A stretch of DNA of 64,000 nt from Treponema pedis (GCF_017161325.1 NZ_CP045670.1:1357367-1421366); one strand, 5' to 3'. Shown: positions 24,809 to 33,361, counted from the first letter of the stretch. Program-made: numbers and translations. Notes: generated by a model from the letters alone, not told the origin.

Positions 24809-25126
24809 CTATCCTGTGTTCTTATACTCAAACGCCCCAAAAGATAGTCGGTCAAATTTACATGCAAGGGTTTGATAATTTTTTTTATCGGTATATTCCG
24901 CTTTCCAATAATGTACATCATTAATTTCGGTATATGTTATTCCCTTTATATCCTTTTGTATAGGAGTTAAAAAAGATTTTTCAAGAAACACGAACAAATG
25001 TCGAGGTTCTGCTTTTGAAAACCAGCCTATCGCCGTTTCCGCAACGGTGTTGCCTGCATGTATTTCCGCTTGTAATATTTTTTTTAATTTGTCATTTAAT
25101 AAAACTATCTGTTCTTTATTTACCAT
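24809..25126 (-). CDS. Hypothetical immunity-type protein (105 aa)
   Basis: AGGAGAGTTC precedes the ATG at 25126. The protein has an N-terminal helix (LNDKLKKILQAEI), an ETAIGWFSKAEPRHLFVFLE core and a final LSFGAFEYKN. Its end shares the YLLG/LSFG-type tail with the DUF2262-like neighbour, so they may be distant relatives. Family not recognised. Confidence 0.5.
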   Translation of the reverse strand: MVNKEQIVLLNDKLKKILQAEIHAGNTVAETAIGWFSKAEPRHLFVFLEKSFLTPIQKDIKGITYTEINDVHYWKAEYTDKKNYQTLACKFDRLSFGAFEYKNTG

Positions 25127-25134
25127 GAACTCTC

Positions 25135-25726
25135 CTATAAAAGTAAAGAAGAAAGTATTCTTGCAATTCCTGCAAATTTTGTATCTTTTAATTTAACAAA
25201 TTCTTCACGGTATGTTTTTAATACCTCAAAAGAATAATAATAAAAACTGTAAAAAAGATTAGCAGGGAAAACATTTTCTTCTTCATACCGAAGTAAATCA
25301 TCGTCTTCATTATAAATTTCAGACCATAAATATTCTTCTTTTAACATATCCTCAAAAAAAAGGAAGAGGCTCCGCATGGTTTAACACTTCGCCTTCACAA
25401 AAACTTTCAGCTATTACGGAAAAAATTTCGAGAAGTCTTTCAACTATATAATCTGCATTTATATTTGCCTCTGTTTGATTTAATGCTTTGATAAAAATTC
25501 TTGTAAGAAACACAAGAGTAAATGGAGCAGCATACCATAGAGTACTTTGATGTTCAACATTTATTGAAATTTCATCCAATGCATTTTCTATTTTATCCGT
25601 GTCCTGCATATTTTCCAGCACTTCAAAATATTGCGGAAACGGAGTTGCTCTTGCATAAGTTGTAGGAAGGCGATGCCACGGTACATCTTCTATTTTTAAG
25701 TTACGGATATAAGAATTGTTTTTCAT
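25135..25726 (-). pseudogene. Helical protein gene shifted at an A8/T8 run
   Basis: The frame from 25726 (MKNNSYIRNLKIEDVPWHRL...) ends at a TGA right after a run of eight A (T on the coding strand, about 25351-25358). Removing one base gives LPFFEDMLKEEYLWSEIY and continues to 25135, for about 195 residues. The homopolymer makes slippage, and so on/off switching, possible; a sequencing error is equally possible. Confidence 0.6.
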
Positions 25727-25767
25727 ACAATAGTATTCCCCTTTTCATTCATACGTCTTTTCCTTTT

Positions 25768-26005
25768 CTAAAACGAATCTATTTTTTCCGGCGGAAACGG
25801 CCATATTGGAAACCCCGCAGTTTCTATATCCAAGTTTTTATCCATTACAAATAAAAATGAATTATCCGCCGGTATATATGTTTGCATTATTTCCTCATCA
25901 GACATATTCAGTAAATATTTTATAAAAACTCTTATCGTATTTTTATCGGTTACTACCAAAATATTTTTGCCCTTACCGCTGCGGCCTGTAAAAATAACTG
26001 TGTTA
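25768..26005 (-). pseudogene. Phosphoglycerate mutase-like C-terminal fragment
   Basis: The open stretch TVIFTGRSGKGKNILVVTDK, then TIRVFIKYLLNMSDEEIMQT and a proline-rich end resembles the C-terminal part of cofactor-dependent phosphoglycerate mutase (GKxVLVxxHGNSLRxLVKYL..SDEEI). The key HGN is replaced by TDKN and the N-terminal half is missing. A degenerate remnant. Confidence 0.45.
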
Positions 26006-26143
26006 TAACCAAAACGATAGGTAATATTATTTTTTCATTTTAAATCAGCACACCTTTAACTTATACAGGATTTTATAGTATTTTTCTATCCGGTAAAAAA
26101 CGTAAAAAACTGTCCCGCATAGAGATAGAAAAAAGAGCTCAAA

Positions 26144-26192
26144 AATGATATATGCACAGCCCTGTAAGCCGGTAAAGTAATAAAAAATATAA
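26144..26192 (+). repeat. 49-bp direct repeat, left copy
   Basis: Identical over 49 bases to 32175-32223 (starts AATGATATATGCACAGCC, ends AAAAAATATAA). The two copies enclose the radical SAM cluster and its terminal attC. Confidence 0.9.
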
Positions 26193-26193
26193 G

Positions 26194-26234
26194 GGCATCT
26201 CCAAAAACCAAACAGGTTTTTAGAGATGCCTTTT
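26194..26234 (+). terminator. Rho-independent terminator
   Basis: GGCATCTCCAAAAACC pairs with GGTTTTTAGAGATGCC (one mismatch in 16) around AAACA, followed by TTTT. It directly follows the left 49-bp repeat. T-rich DNA on the other side means it could also act on the minus strand. Confidence 0.75.
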
Positions 26235-26528
26235 AGTAAACGGAGTTTTTTTCACGTTTAATAATTGTGCCGTTGAAACGGTTGTTATCGGCTATGGCTT
26301 TTTCTGCTATGCTTTCGATTTTAAATTGCCAATACAATTTCATCATAGTTGATTTTTAGTTTTTTAGATAAGTATGTAAGCCTTGCTTCTTTTTTTCTTA
26401 GGCACGCCTTTTCTCCATTTTCTTACCGTATATATGAATTTTGATTATTCCATTTTGCCTAACCTCTACGGTTTTGACCATGGGGGATACCAGCACTCTT
26501 TTTTGTACAATGAGTACGGACAAATCAT
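26235..26528. other. Degraded stretch without an intact gene
   Basis: Only broken minus-strand frames are visible (VEVRQNGIIKIHIYGKKMEK and a shifted LSKKLKINYDEIVLAI), suggesting remains of a small DNA-binding protein. Nothing else is supported. Confidence 0.35.
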
Positions 26529-26557
26529 TTGACAAATTATATTTAAATTTGTATAAT
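26529..26557 (+). promoter_or_regulatory. Perfect consensus sigma-70 promoter of the peptide cluster
   Basis: TTGACA at 26529-26534, a 17-base AT-rich spacer, and TATAAT at 26552-26557. Transcription should start near 26564, leaving a 5' leader of about 30 bases with AAGGAGTG before the precursor ATG. Confidence 0.85.
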
Positions 26558-26593
26558 TAGATTCAGTTATATATTTTTTAAGGAGTGTAGACT

Positions 26594-26725
26594 ATGAAAA
26601 AAGAAGTTAAGAAAGATTTAAAACTTACAATTAAAGAAATCAAAGCGGATAGTAAGCCTGTTGGAAGTAATCCTTCGACGGCAAGCGGAGGGGCACGATC
26701 TTGTAGTCCAGCCCATGCTGGTTAA
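26594..26725 (+). CDS. Putative RiPP precursor peptide (43 aa)
   Basis: ATG at 26594 after a strong AAGGAG site. Residues 1-21 are highly charged and helical or strand-forming (MKKEVKKDLKLTIKEIKADS), as expected of a leader. Residues 22-43 are a contrasting small-residue core rich in Gly, Ser, Ala and Pro with GG at 32-33, a single cysteine at 37 (ARSCSPAHAG) and a histidine at 41. It is followed after 75 bases by three radical SAM enzymes and a leader-binding protein. A precursor role is inferred from this context; I do not recognise the peptide family, and neither the cleavage site nor the modification can be read from sequence. Confidence 0.75.
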   Translation: MKKEVKKDLKLTIKEIKADSKPVGSNPSTASGGARSCSPAHAG

Positions 26726-26800
26726 ATTTATAATATGTCAAATATTTATTTGGATACAATTAAATACTATATAACTCCACAATAGGATACTTTATCTACA

Positions 26801-28015
26801 ATGAGGTGGCTTAAGGTGATTGAATATATGTGTAGTGACGATAGCCGTATAAGCAGTTATTTATATGATGTGTTGATAAAGGAATGTAATGACCCCATTG
26901 GCGATAGATATTTGATGAATTTTTGTGTAAATAAAATGCTTAACCTGCAGCAACAGAAATTTGTGACTTTTGATTTTCCTATTAGAATTTTATGGAAAAT
27001 TACTGGTAGGTGCAATTGTAATTGTCGGCACTGCTGGGCAGATCTAGGAAAAACAGCAGGGAAGACCGATTTATTAAGAGTCGCAAATGAAATTGCTCAA
27101 AATAATGTGTTCCATGTATCTATATCGGGAGGAGAGCCTTTTTTATGTAATTCACTGTTTGATATTCTTAAAATATTAAAGCGTAGGAATATTTTGATAG
27201 AAATTATGACTAATGGTGTATTACTGTCAAAGGAAGTAATAAGTAAGTTAAAAGAAATATTAAACCTTACTACAGATGTTATCCAAATAAGTTTGGATGG
27301 ATCGACTGCTGCTGTCCATGATATGCAGAGGGGTACAAAAGTTTTTGATAAAACGCTTTATAATATAAAGTGTTTGACTGATTCTGGTTTTAAAGTTCGA
27401 ATAGCTTATACAGCTACATTTATAAATGTAGGTGATATTTTGAATACATATCATTTGGTTAATTCATTGAATGCAGTTACTTTTTCAATTTCACCAGTTT
27501 TTCCATTTCGAAAAGGTAAAGGTATGTTAAATACAGTTGATAACAGTAAATATTTACATCAAATTTATTTATGCAAATTACTTGAACCTAAAATGGAGAC
27601 TAAGTTAAGAATTCAAGTGAATCAGTTTTTTCAAAATGTTATTTATCAAAATTTAAAAGGTAATGATTTAAATATTCCAAGCGAGAAAGATCTACTTTAT
27701 CTTCCTTTAGAAACAAATTCGACAGTCCAAATAGATGCTATGGGGAATCTCTTGCCTGGACCTGAATGGGATATAACGCATAGTTCTGGCAATGTATATG
27801 AGTTTGGAATAAAAAAATTATGGCTCAATGGTATTAAATGGAATGAATTTAGGAAAGGTAGGGATTTGCGTAAAGCAAAATGTTCACGATGTAAGATATT
27901 TTTTTTATGTAAGGGTGGAAATATGAAATTGGCATATGAGAAATATGGAACTATAAATATGCAAGATGGTAGCTGTCAAATATGTATTCAAAAAGCTGCG
28001 ATAGTAAATTCTTAA
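26801..28015 (+). CDS. Radical SAM peptide maturase 1 (PqqE-like)
   Basis: 404 aa. The CX3CX2C cluster motif is C71-C75-C78 (RCNCNCRHCW), followed by SGGEPF and a TNGVLL segment that forms the SAM site. The C-terminus carries CSRCKIFFLCKGG and CQIC, a SPASM/twitch-type region for auxiliary iron-sulfur clusters, but the usual cysteine in the preceding GN.YPC element is replaced (GNLLPGPEW). An ATG at 26828 has AAGGTG upstream and may be the real start. In related systems such enzymes make carbon-carbon or thioether links in the peptide core. Codon use is far more AT-rich than in the flanking genes. Confidence 0.8.
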   Translation: MRWLKVIEYMCSDDSRISSYLYDVLIKECNDPIGDRYLMNFCVNKMLNLQQQKFVTFDFPIRILWKITGRCNCNCRHCWADLGKTAGKTDLLRVANEIAQNNVFHVSISGGEPFLCNSLFDILKILKRRNILIEIMTNGVLLSKEVISKLKEILNLTTDVIQISLDGSTAAVHDMQRGTKVFDKTLYNIKCLTDSGFKVRIAYTATFINVGDILNTYHLVNSLNAVTFSISPVFPFRKGKGMLNTVDNSKYLHQIYLCKLLEPKMETKLRIQVNQFFQNVIYQNLKGNDLNIPSEKDLLYLPLETNSTVQIDAMGNLLPGPEWDITHSSGNVYEFGIKKLWLNGIKWNEFRKGRDLRKAKCSRCKIFFLCKGGNMKLAYEKYGTINMQDGSCQICIQKAAIVNS

Positions 28016-29100
28016 AAAGATATATTGACTATAATATTCAAAATAATGGTAGATGTAATTCTGTCTTTGATTTTATAAAACAGAATTACTTTAATGTGTC
28101 GCATGATTATATGGAAAATATGAAATTTCCATTACAAGTAGGTCTCAATGTAACAAATAAGTGCAACTTGAAATGTGTACATTGCTCAAAAAAAAATAAA
28201 AATGAAGATATGTTAAATTGGAAAGAAATAATAGATATTTGTAAAAATAAAGAGGTTTTAAATATTTATTTAACAGGAGGAGAACCTTTCTTACACAATG
28301 ATATACTTGAGATTATTAAATACATTAAAGAGAAAAAAATTACTTTATCAATATTGACCAATGGGATATTACTTACTGAACATATTTGTCGAAATCTCGC
28401 TGCTTTATTGAACAATAATACAGATTATATGCAAATAAGTATAGATTCTGTTTATGATAAATATGAACTCTATAGGAATAAAGCAAGCTTTAATATTTTA
28501 GATATGAATATAGACATATTGAAAAAATATAATATTCCTATTAGGGTAAATTGTGTAATAAGCAAAAAAAATTCTGATAGTTTCGAAGATGTTTATAACT
28601 ATATAAAATCTAAAGGTATAAAATACTTGCGATTTACCCCATTTGTAGAAAATAAGAATTCTTTTGAAAGACCTGCATGTGACAATGATATTTTAAAACC
28701 TTTTATTAAAATATATGAATCTGCTATTAATGATAATATATGCATTTATGGAGATCCAATAAAAAATGTATATGGATTATTAAAAAAGTATGAATATCTT
28801 ACACTAACAAAACAGATAAAACTTGACAAATTTATTTGCCCAGAGGGTAAAATTTCATGTGAAATCGATGTGAACGGTGACATATATGGATGTACATACT
28901 TCGTTGGAAGTGATAAAAAAATATGTAATATTTTTGATAAAAATATTATTGAAATGTTTTATTGGTATCAAAAAAATAAAAGCGATAATATTTTAGCAGA
29001 GTGTAAAATATGCAAATATAAAAAGTTATGTATGTGTGGCTGTCCCGCAATTCAAGCCTATAAATTACAAAATACCAGATTGCTAAAAAAATATTGTTGA
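27982..29100 (+). CDS. Radical SAM/SPASM peptide maturase 2
   Basis: 372 aa, overlapping maturase 1 by 34 bases. CX3CX2C at C61-C65-C68 (KCNLKCVHC), then TGGEPF. A full SPASM domain is visible near the end: CPEGKISCEIDVNGDIYGC and CKICKYKKLCMCGCP, then a final cysteine, enough ligands for two extra clusters. The N-terminal 45 residues lie before the core and are helical, as in maturase 1. The start may be the internal ATG at 28108, since the upstream ribosome site is weak. Confidence 0.8.
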   Translation: MYSKSCDSKFLKRYIDYNIQNNGRCNSVFDFIKQNYFNVSHDYMENMKFPLQVGLNVTNKCNLKCVHCSKKNKNEDMLNWKEIIDICKNKEVLNIYLTGGEPFLHNDILEIIKYIKEKKITLSILTNGILLTEHICRNLAALLNNNTDYMQISIDSVYDKYELYRNKASFNILDMNIDILKKYNIPIRVNCVISKKNSDSFEDVYNYIKSKGIKYLRFTPFVENKNSFERPACDNDILKPFIKIYESAINDNICIYGDPIKNVYGLLKKYEYLTLTKQIKLDKFICPEGKISCEIDVNGDIYGCTYFVGSDKKICNIFDKNIIEMFYWYQKNKSDNILAECKICKYKKLCMCGCPAIQAYKLQNTRLLKKYC

Positions 29101-29119
29101 TATTAATGGATAAATATTT

Positions 29120-29383
29120 ATGAATTTAAAAGAATATGTATTATTTAGATTTGAAGAAAAATTAAATGAGACTTGCCTCATCTTTGATTTGAAAAATTAT
29201 AAATGTTATACAGTCGGAAAAGATGAATACATTATATTGAAAGGTATTCAAGATAATCAACCTATGAAATATCTTGCGTCAATGTTAAAGCACTCATATG
29301 AGAATTATACACAATCTGAAATAGAACACAAAATTAAAACATTTATTGATGAGTTGGTAAATTTAGATTTAATTGAAGTTTAA
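29120..29383 (+). CDS. PqqD-like leader-binding protein (RRE domain)
   Basis: 87 aa. The fold pattern of three short strands (YVLFRFEEKLNETCLIFDLK, CYTVGKDEYIIL) followed by three helices ending in ELVNLDLIEV is that of PqqD/RiPP recognition elements. Such proteins hold the leader of the precursor and present the core to radical SAM enzymes. It sits between maturases 2 and 3 with short gaps, as in pyrroloquinoline quinone and sactipeptide operons. Confidence 0.75.
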   Translation: MNLKEYVLFRFEEKLNETCLIFDLKNYKCYTVGKDEYIILKGIQDNQPMKYLASMLKHSYENYTQSEIEHKIKTFIDELVNLDLIEV

Positions 29384-29400
29384 AGGATAATATAATAAAT

Positions 29401-30747
29401 ATGGTAGTAAAATGGGGAATTACTGATTGCTGTAATCTAAACTGTAAACATTGTTATTATACAACTTTAAAAAAGCAAACATACGGATTAGATATTAGAG
29501 ACATGAAATGTTTGGTTGATAAGTTGTTTTCTGCTGGTGTGGATTGCATTCAACTGTTAGGAGGAGAGCCATTTAATTATGATGCTATTACCGAACTAAT
29601 AGATTATATAAAATATAAAGGTATTAACTTATGGGTAAATACTAATTTCCAAAATTTATCTGAAAAAACATTGTATCAAATAAAAAATTGTGCATTTGAT
29701 AGATTTATTATTAGTCTTGATGGTGCAGATGAAGAATCGAATGATACAAATCGAGGTGATGGAACTTTTCTAAAAATAATAGATAATTTGAATAAATTAA
29801 AAAATATATGCACCGTGAATAATAATATTTATATAAATTCAATATTGAATAAACTTGGCGTAACGCGGATGCATTTTTTTTATAGTTTTATAAAAAAATA
29901 TGATTATATAAAAAATATATCGATCTCACTGCCGGATATAACGGGGAATGCACTTAGTCAGTCTACAGATTTCTTTTCAAATGTAAATGATTATTTAGAT
30001 AATGTATTTGCTTTTTTGGAAAAAATAATAATCGACAATATATATCAAAAATTTACATTTGGTGTTTCTCCTTTTATAGAAAGTTATATATATGATAAAC
30101 ATAAAATAGAAAATGTTTTTAATAAAAATTATTGTATGGGTGGATGTTCTGTGTACTATTTAGATCCAGATGCTTTTCTATACCCATGTAATCTAGAATA
30201 TGGCATAAATTATTTTAAAAAAATAAATAACTGTGATAATAATTTGTTAAAACATAGTTTTGATGAAATAATAAAATGTATTCCATTCAACAATTTTTAT
30301 GCAGATGTAAGGCTGATAGAAAAAAATTGTATTGATAAAAAAACTATATGCAATAAATGTTCATTTCGTATGAATAACATTTGCCAAATAAAATGCCCTC
30401 TGGATAAAAAAGAACCTATTTATAGGAAAATGTGTGAATATTTTCTCTCGAAAAATAAAATATTGGACTCAAAATTTGAAATTATTACGAAAAAACTAAC
30501 AAAAAAAATAGTAAAGAATGGAAAAATCAATATTTTTAAGCTAGTTCCAGGTAGTCGATGGGTAACATATGAAAATTCTATTGAATTTTATTCTAGAAAA
30601 TTTAATAAAAACTATCTAATATCATATGATAATGTTGATCAGATTATTAAAATATTAGAAAATGAAAATGAATTAAATTCTGGAAATGTTGAAACTAAAC
30701 TTTTACAAATGTTAAAATCTATAGGTATTATTGAATATGCATCATAA
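29401..30747 (+). CDS. Radical SAM/SPASM peptide maturase 3
   Basis: 448 aa, the longest of the three. CX3CX2C at C11-C15-C18 (CCNLNCKHC) directly at the N-terminus, then LGGEPF. SPASM ligands: CMGGCSVYYLDPDAFLYPC, CNKCSFRMNNICQIKC and a further cysteine. About 85 residues after the SPASM part (from ITKKLTKKIVKNGKINIFKL) end in a strand-helix pattern like a second RRE/PqqD-type domain. It overlaps the exporter gene by 17 bases. Confidence 0.8.
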   Translation: MVVKWGITDCCNLNCKHCYYTTLKKQTYGLDIRDMKCLVDKLFSAGVDCIQLLGGEPFNYDAITELIDYIKYKGINLWVNTNFQNLSEKTLYQIKNCAFDRFIISLDGADEESNDTNRGDGTFLKIIDNLNKLKNICTVNNNIYINSILNKLGVTRMHFFYSFIKKYDYIKNISISLPDITGNALSQSTDFFSNVNDYLDNVFAFLEKIIIDNIYQKFTFGVSPFIESYIYDKHKIENVFNKNYCMGGCSVYYLDPDAFLYPCNLEYGINYFKKINNCDNNLLKHSFDEIIKCIPFNNFYADVRLIEKNCIDKKTICNKCSFRMNNICQIKCPLDKKEPIYRKMCEYFLSKNKILDSKFEIITKKLTKKIVKNGKINIFKLVPGSRWVTYENSIEFYSRKFNKNYLISYDNVDQIIKILENENELNSGNVETKLLQMLKSIGIIEYAS

Positions 30748-31894
30748 AAAAATAGTTTCGCTAAAGTATATTATTTATTTTTTCTTCTTCTTAGCAAACG
30801 GTGCATTGGAAAATTTTTATCCGATGTATTTAACGGTTCTAAAATTTAACGGAAAACAAATAGGGTTTATTTTTTCAATTATCTCGGCGGCAGGTATATT
30901 TTTACCGGGACTTACCGGTATTATTTCGCAAAAGAAAAATCCGTATTGGATTGCTGTGTGCGGTATTTTGTGCGGAGCGTTTTTTTCAATTTTATTCGGC
31001 TTTAGAGAAAATTTTATATCGGTTATGTTGCTGGGAATATCAATTTTTTTTATACGCAGTGTGTTTAATTTTTCGGCAGGCAATAGCATAATCGTTTCAA
31101 TCGACGCTGATAAAAGAAGTTCTTATATTGCAGTTCGGGATTTGTTTTTATTTGCGGGAATGTCTTTAGGGATATTTTTATTTCCGAAGCTCTTAAAAAT
31201 ATGCATGGCAAAACATTCTATTTTTTATTGGAATGCATTATATCTATTCCCGATTTTGCTGCTGGTTATATTGTTGTATAAAAATAATACACATATTGAA
31301 GATGAGAAAGAAGAAAAAACTCATCGGCATAAATTATTCGATGTATTAAAAGATAAACCCTTTATGTACTTTTTGATTGTCAATATTTTATTAAGCATAT
31401 CGGCTGCCTGCAGCGGATTTATTCCGATACTTGCAATTACCATAGGCTTTGATATTGATAAATTTATGACCTATAATTCTCTCTTTATTATTTTAAATTC
31501 CGTTGCAGCATTTTTTCTTTCAAAAACTTTAGCGGATAAAAAAAGAAAAACAATATATCTTATTGATATTTTTATAGACTGTGTGCCGTATCTGTTGTTT
31601 GCATTAACAGAAAATAAAAATATTTTTTTAACGGTGTTTTTGATTCTTAAATTAAAAGATATTTTTATGCCTATTTCATTTTCATATATCCTTGATATTT
31701 TTGATGACAAATCCATTTCGGCTGTATTAGGATTAACCGAAAGTGTAAACAATGCGGTGAGTATTATTTCTCCGATAATTATAGGAATACTGTGGGATTA
31801 CATTTCAACAAAAATATTTTTAATTGCAACTTTTTTCTCATGTATATCCGGAATAATCGCATGGAAAAAACTGCCCGCGGTAAGAACGAAGTAG
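30731..31894 (+). CDS. MFS-type exporter, probable peptide efflux
   Basis: 387 aa with about twelve hydrophobic segments in two groups of six around a charged loop (DEKEEKTHRHKLFDVLKD, about residues 192-210), the major facilitator layout. Translational coupling to maturase 3 makes export of the mature peptide the likely role. Codon use changes sharply at its start: it has many more G+C-rich codons than the three maturases and looks like the surrounding treponemal genes. No peptidase is encoded in the cluster. Confidence 0.75.
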   Translation: MNMHHKKIVSLKYIIYFFFFLANGALENFYPMYLTVLKFNGKQIGFIFSIISAAGIFLPGLTGIISQKKNPYWIAVCGILCGAFFSILFGFRENFISVMLLGISIFFIRSVFNFSAGNSIIVSIDADKRSSYIAVRDLFLFAGMSLGIFLFPKLLKICMAKHSIFYWNALYLFPILLLVILLYKNNTHIEDEKEEKTHRHKLFDVLKDKPFMYFLIVNILLSISAACSGFIPILAITIGFDIDKFMTYNSLFIILNSVAAFFLSKTLADKKRKTIYLIDIFIDCVPYLLFALTENKNIFLTVFLILKLKDIFMPISFSYILDIFDDKSISAVLGLTESVNNAVSIISPIIIGILWDYISTKIFLIATFFSCISGIIAWKKLPAVRTK

Positions 31895-32096
31895 TGTTTC
31901 CATGCGAATTAGAAATAATTTTATTTATCAATTTTAATTAACCTTTAAAAAATTGCTTTTGAAATTTCGGCAGTAATGCTGTTACTTAAAAAATCAAAGA
32001 CGAAAAATTTACAATTACAAATTATTATAAAAAAACGAAAGATATAAAATAGTATATAGAAAAACGGATCTTTTTGTAGGGGTATTTATGAAAACA

Positions 32097-32178
32097 ATCT
32101 AACACCCGCTTCAACCTGACATTTGCTTTGCCTCGCTATACGCGTGAGGCAAAGACACAAATGCAGGTTAAGCGAATG
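32097..32178 (+). other. attC recombination site 5, cut at the crossover point
   Basis: Begins with ATCTAAC and has long inner arms (CGCTTCAACCTGACATTTGC pairing with GCAGGTTAAGCG, and GCCTC/GAGGC). It follows attC 2 up to GCGAATG and then departs: instead of TTAGGT it continues ATATATGC, the 49-bp repeat. Bases 31895-32096 hold no gene. Confidence 0.8.
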
Positions 32179-32223
32179 ATATATGCACAGCCCTGTAAGC
32201 CGGTAAAGTAATAAAAAATATAA
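32175..32223 (+). repeat. 49-bp direct repeat, right copy
   Basis: Identical to 26144-26192. Its first four bases (AATG) coincide with the last bases of attC 5, so the shared sequence after the crossover G is 45 bp. Confidence 0.9.
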
Positions 32224-32276
32224 TAAACTGTTTTACCAACGGCAAAATAAAAATGAATTTAAGCGTTCAAATCCGC

Positions 32277-32305
32277 TTTATATATTGCCGATAATATGTT
32301 ATAAT
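32277..32305 (+). promoter_or_regulatory. Promoter of the Fic gene (leaderless layout)
   Basis: TTTATA, 17 bases, TATAAT at 32300-32305, then only 7 bases to the ATG at 32313 and no ribosome-binding sequence. Confidence 0.5.
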
Positions 32306-32312
32306 AGTACCT

Positions 32313-33215
32313 ATGAATAAGATAAAATACATATCCGTTCAAGAAACTGCAAAACGCTGGAAAATCAGTGAACGCAGCGTAAGAAATTACTGTTTGCAGG
32401 GCAGAATCATCGGTTCACTTTTGGAAGGAAAAACATGGAAAATCCCTTCCTATGCGGAAAAACCTCATCGGAAAACTCGTCATAGTGCAAAACAGGATAC
32501 TCTCTTATCATTTCTTAAACGTGAAAAGGAAGCCGGCTTGAAAGGCGGAATTTATCACAGAATCCAGATTGACCTTACTTATAATTCAAATCACATCGAA
32601 GGTTCAAAACTTACACACGAGCAAACTCGATTTATTTTTGAAACAAAAACACTTGACATTACAGATAAAGTAGTTAGAGTTGATGATATTGTTGAAACGG
32701 TAAATCATTTCCATTGTATTGATTTAATAATAGAAGGCGCACATACGAAACTTTCGGAAAGTTTTATAAAACAACTCCATTATATTCTAAAGTCCGGCAC
32801 AACTGATAGCCGGAAATCATGGTTTAAGGTTGGGGACTACAAAATGCTTGAAAACGAAGTAGGCGGCGATGAAACTGTAAAACCTGCGGATGTTTCGGCA
32901 GAGATGAAATTATTATTAATGGAATACAATTCAAAATCCGAAATCACTTTTGATGATGTGTTAGATTTTCATGTCCGATTTGAAGCGATTCATCCATTCC
33001 AAGACGGTAACGGCCGTATTGGAAGATTAATAATGTTCAAAGAATGCCTTAAACATAATATAGTCCCTTTTATAATTACTGAAGAACTAAAGGCGTACTA
33101 TTACAGAGGAATTAAAAATTGGAAAAATGAACGCAATTTTTTAAGAGATACGTGTCTTACCGTGCAAGATTTAATGAAGCAATGTTTGGATTATTTCGGC
33201 ATTATGTATAATTAG
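32313..33215 (+). CDS. Fic family AMP-transferase with N-terminal HTH
   Basis: 300 aa. Residues 1-50 look like a MerR/excisionase-type helix-turn-helix (YISVQETAKRWKISERSVRN, then GKTWKIPS). The Fic core has the full catalytic loop HPFQDGNGRIGR (about residues 229-240) and an N-terminal inhibitory helix motif SNHIEGS (about residue 95), as in class II Fic proteins that restrain themselves. The protein should AMPylate a target protein; which one is unknown. It lies just after the right 49-bp repeat and may belong to a toxin-antitoxin-like module without a separate antitoxin. Confidence 0.85.
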   Translation: MNKIKYISVQETAKRWKISERSVRNYCLQGRIIGSLLEGKTWKIPSYAEKPHRKTRHSAKQDTLLSFLKREKEAGLKGGIYHRIQIDLTYNSNHIEGSKLTHEQTRFIFETKTLDITDKVVRVDDIVETVNHFHCIDLIIEGAHTKLSESFIKQLHYILKSGTTDSRKSWFKVGDYKMLENEVGGDETVKPADVSAEMKLLLMEYNSKSEITFDDVLDFHVRFEAIHPFQDGNGRIGRLIMFKECLKHNIVPFIITEELKAYYYRGIKNWKNERNFLRDTCLTVQDLMKQCLDYFGIMYN

Positions 33216-33361
33216 TGATTATTTTAATTAATAGTAATTCAATCGACTGCAACTGTAAAAAATAAGGTGTGTTATTTTATAATAAGTAATTTTTTAATTT
33301 AGTATTTATAGCTGACTTTTTTTATAAAAAGTTGTATACTCTACTAAAGGGAGGTTCTTAT

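Noticed and set aside
26548-26556. Cassette start TTAGAT near the precursor promoter
   Set aside because: It overlaps the -10 box and is preceded by A rather than G; no matching half-site was found, so the left edge of the peptide cassette remains undefined.
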